From positions 1 to 6,927 of the forward strand of contig QMLJ01000059.1 of the NCBI GenBank assembly GCA_003643935.1: a stretch of DNA of 6,927 nucleotides, in the 5' to 3' direction. The translations under genes and the position numbers were made by a program. The notes beneath the pieces are model-generated. The model had not been told where the DNA came from. It saw only the letters and a program-made list of their open reading frames with translations, and did not search any database. Below, piece after piece: positions 6,198 to 6,927 of this stretch (its first letter is position 1; each line of letters starts with the position of its first letter). The stretch comes from Deltaproteobacteria bacterium (GTDB lineage: Bacteria; Desulfobacterota; Desulfomonilia; UBA1062).

Positions 6198-6927
6198 ACG
6201 ACTTTGCTTACAAGGATGATAGGCTTTACTGCGGGGATGTTGCCATAGAAGACCTTGCAGACACTATAGGAACCCCCTTTTATTGCTACAGCCTGCCTAC
6301 AATAAGAAGACATGTGAGGGTTTTTGAGGAACCACTTGCCGGTGTAGATCATCAGACCTGTTTTGCAGTAAAGGCAAACGCAAATCTCGCTGTACTTGCA
6401 GCCCTTGCCAATATGGGCATTGGGGCAGACGTGGTATCAGGAGGGGAATTGTTCAAGGCCCTTGAGGCGGGGATAGCTCCTAACAGGATAGTTTATTCAG
6501 GCGTTGGCAAGCGCGTAGATGAGATTGACATGGCACTGGCAGCAGGCATACTTATGTTCAATATTGAGAGCGAGCAGGAGCTTGAAGTGGTGGCAACAAG
6601 GGCATCTGTGCTCAACAAAAAGGCGCCCGTTGCAATAAGGGTAAATCCTGATGTGGACCCGGAAACGCATCCCTACATATCCACGGGGTTGAAGGAGAAC
6701 AAGTTCGGTATTGATATAGATGCTGCTTTAGAACAGTACAGGAAGGCGGTAAGCTTCGATCATGTAGATGTTATAGGCTTGGACTGTCACATAGGCAGTC
6801 AGCTCACCGAGGTAAAGCCTTTCCTGGACGCAGTGGAAAGGCTCAAGGTACTAGTGTCTCGGCTGGAGAAGGATGGCATATCCTTGAGATATCTTGATCT
6901 TGGCGGTGGGCTTGGCATAACCTATGA
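6194..6927 (+). CDS. lysA: Diaminopimelate decarboxylase (5' part, runs off the window)
   Basis: Decarboxylates meso-diaminopimelate to L-lysine with PLP; cytosolic, fold type III (alanine-racemase-like TIM barrel). Only the first 244 codons are present; the family is usually about 410-420 residues, so the C-terminal beta domain and its partner-subunit active-site residues lie beyond the right edge. Visible motifs are GTPFYCYS (26-33), FAVKAN (57-62, with Lys60 as the Schiff-base lysine), GADVVSGGEL (78-87), NPDVDP (151-156), the STGLKENKFGI stretch (163-173), CHIGSQ (198-203) and LGGGLGITY (236-244), the glycine-rich phosphate loop. FAVKAN together with HIGSQ and the STG..KFG stretch favours LysA over ornithine/arginine or carboxynorspermidine decarboxylases. 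The ATG overlaps the lipoprotein stop by 4 bases. In related operons dapA and dapB come next, which I would expect here. Confidence 0.95.
   Translation, partial: MNDFAYKDDRLYCGDVAIEDLADTIGTPFYCYSLPTIRRHVRVFEEPLAGVDHQTCFAVKANANLAVLAALANMGIGADVVSGGELFKALEAGIAPNRIVYSGVGKRVDEIDMALAAGILMFNIESEQELEVVATRASVLNKKAPVAIRVNPDVDPETHPYISTGLKENKFGIDIDAALEQYRKAVSFDHVDVIGLDCHIGSQLTEVKPFLDAVERLKVLVSRLEKDGISLRYLDLGGGLGITY

Overview
The window is one tightly packed, single-strand (+) biosynthetic cluster: argB, argD, argF, argG, argH, a small lipoprotein gene, and the first 244 codons of lysA, which runs off the right edge. About 245 bases of A/T-rich non-coding sequence precede argB. There are no RNA genes, no CRISPR array and no complete mobile element.

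Organism: a bacterium. Most arginines are AGG and ATA is a common isoleucine codon, in DNA of intermediate GC. The order argB-argD-argF-argG-argH, then a small proline-rich lipoprotein, then lysA resembles, from memory, Geobacter-type and other Desulfobacterota (former Deltaproteobacteria). The AGG/ATA bias would fit a moderately thermophilic member. This placement is an inference.

Layout: 1-246 is upstream/leader sequence with a clear ribosome binding site before argB. From 247 to 6927 there is essentially no intergenic space. argB abuts argD (TAA|ATG), argD and argF are 1 base apart, argF and argG overlap by 1 or 4 bases, argG and argH by 8, argH and the lipoprotein gene by 11, and the lipoprotein gene and lysA by 4 (ATGA). 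This implies one transcript with translational coupling. No terminator closes the operon inside the window.

How the genes work together: ArgB phosphorylates N-acetylglutamate and ArgD makes N-acetylornithine. ArgF carbamoylates ornithine to citrulline, and ArgG and ArgH turn citrulline into arginine. The steps supplied by ArgC and by ArgJ or ArgA/ArgE are not encoded here. LysA makes lysine from meso-diaminopimelate. ArgD is a plausible biochemical bridge because family members can also transaminate N-succinyl-diaminopimelate. The lipoprotein does not belong to either pathway by sequence; its start resembles the small envelope lipoproteins (LptM/YifL, LppL) that sit near lysA/dapF in other proteobacteria.

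The enzymes are ordinary and complete, and I see no new defence or mobile system. The least explained items are the lipoprotein with its CPLC motif and A9 tract, a GC-rich hairpin with a short T run at the end of argH, and the leader, which may include the edge of an old insertion element.
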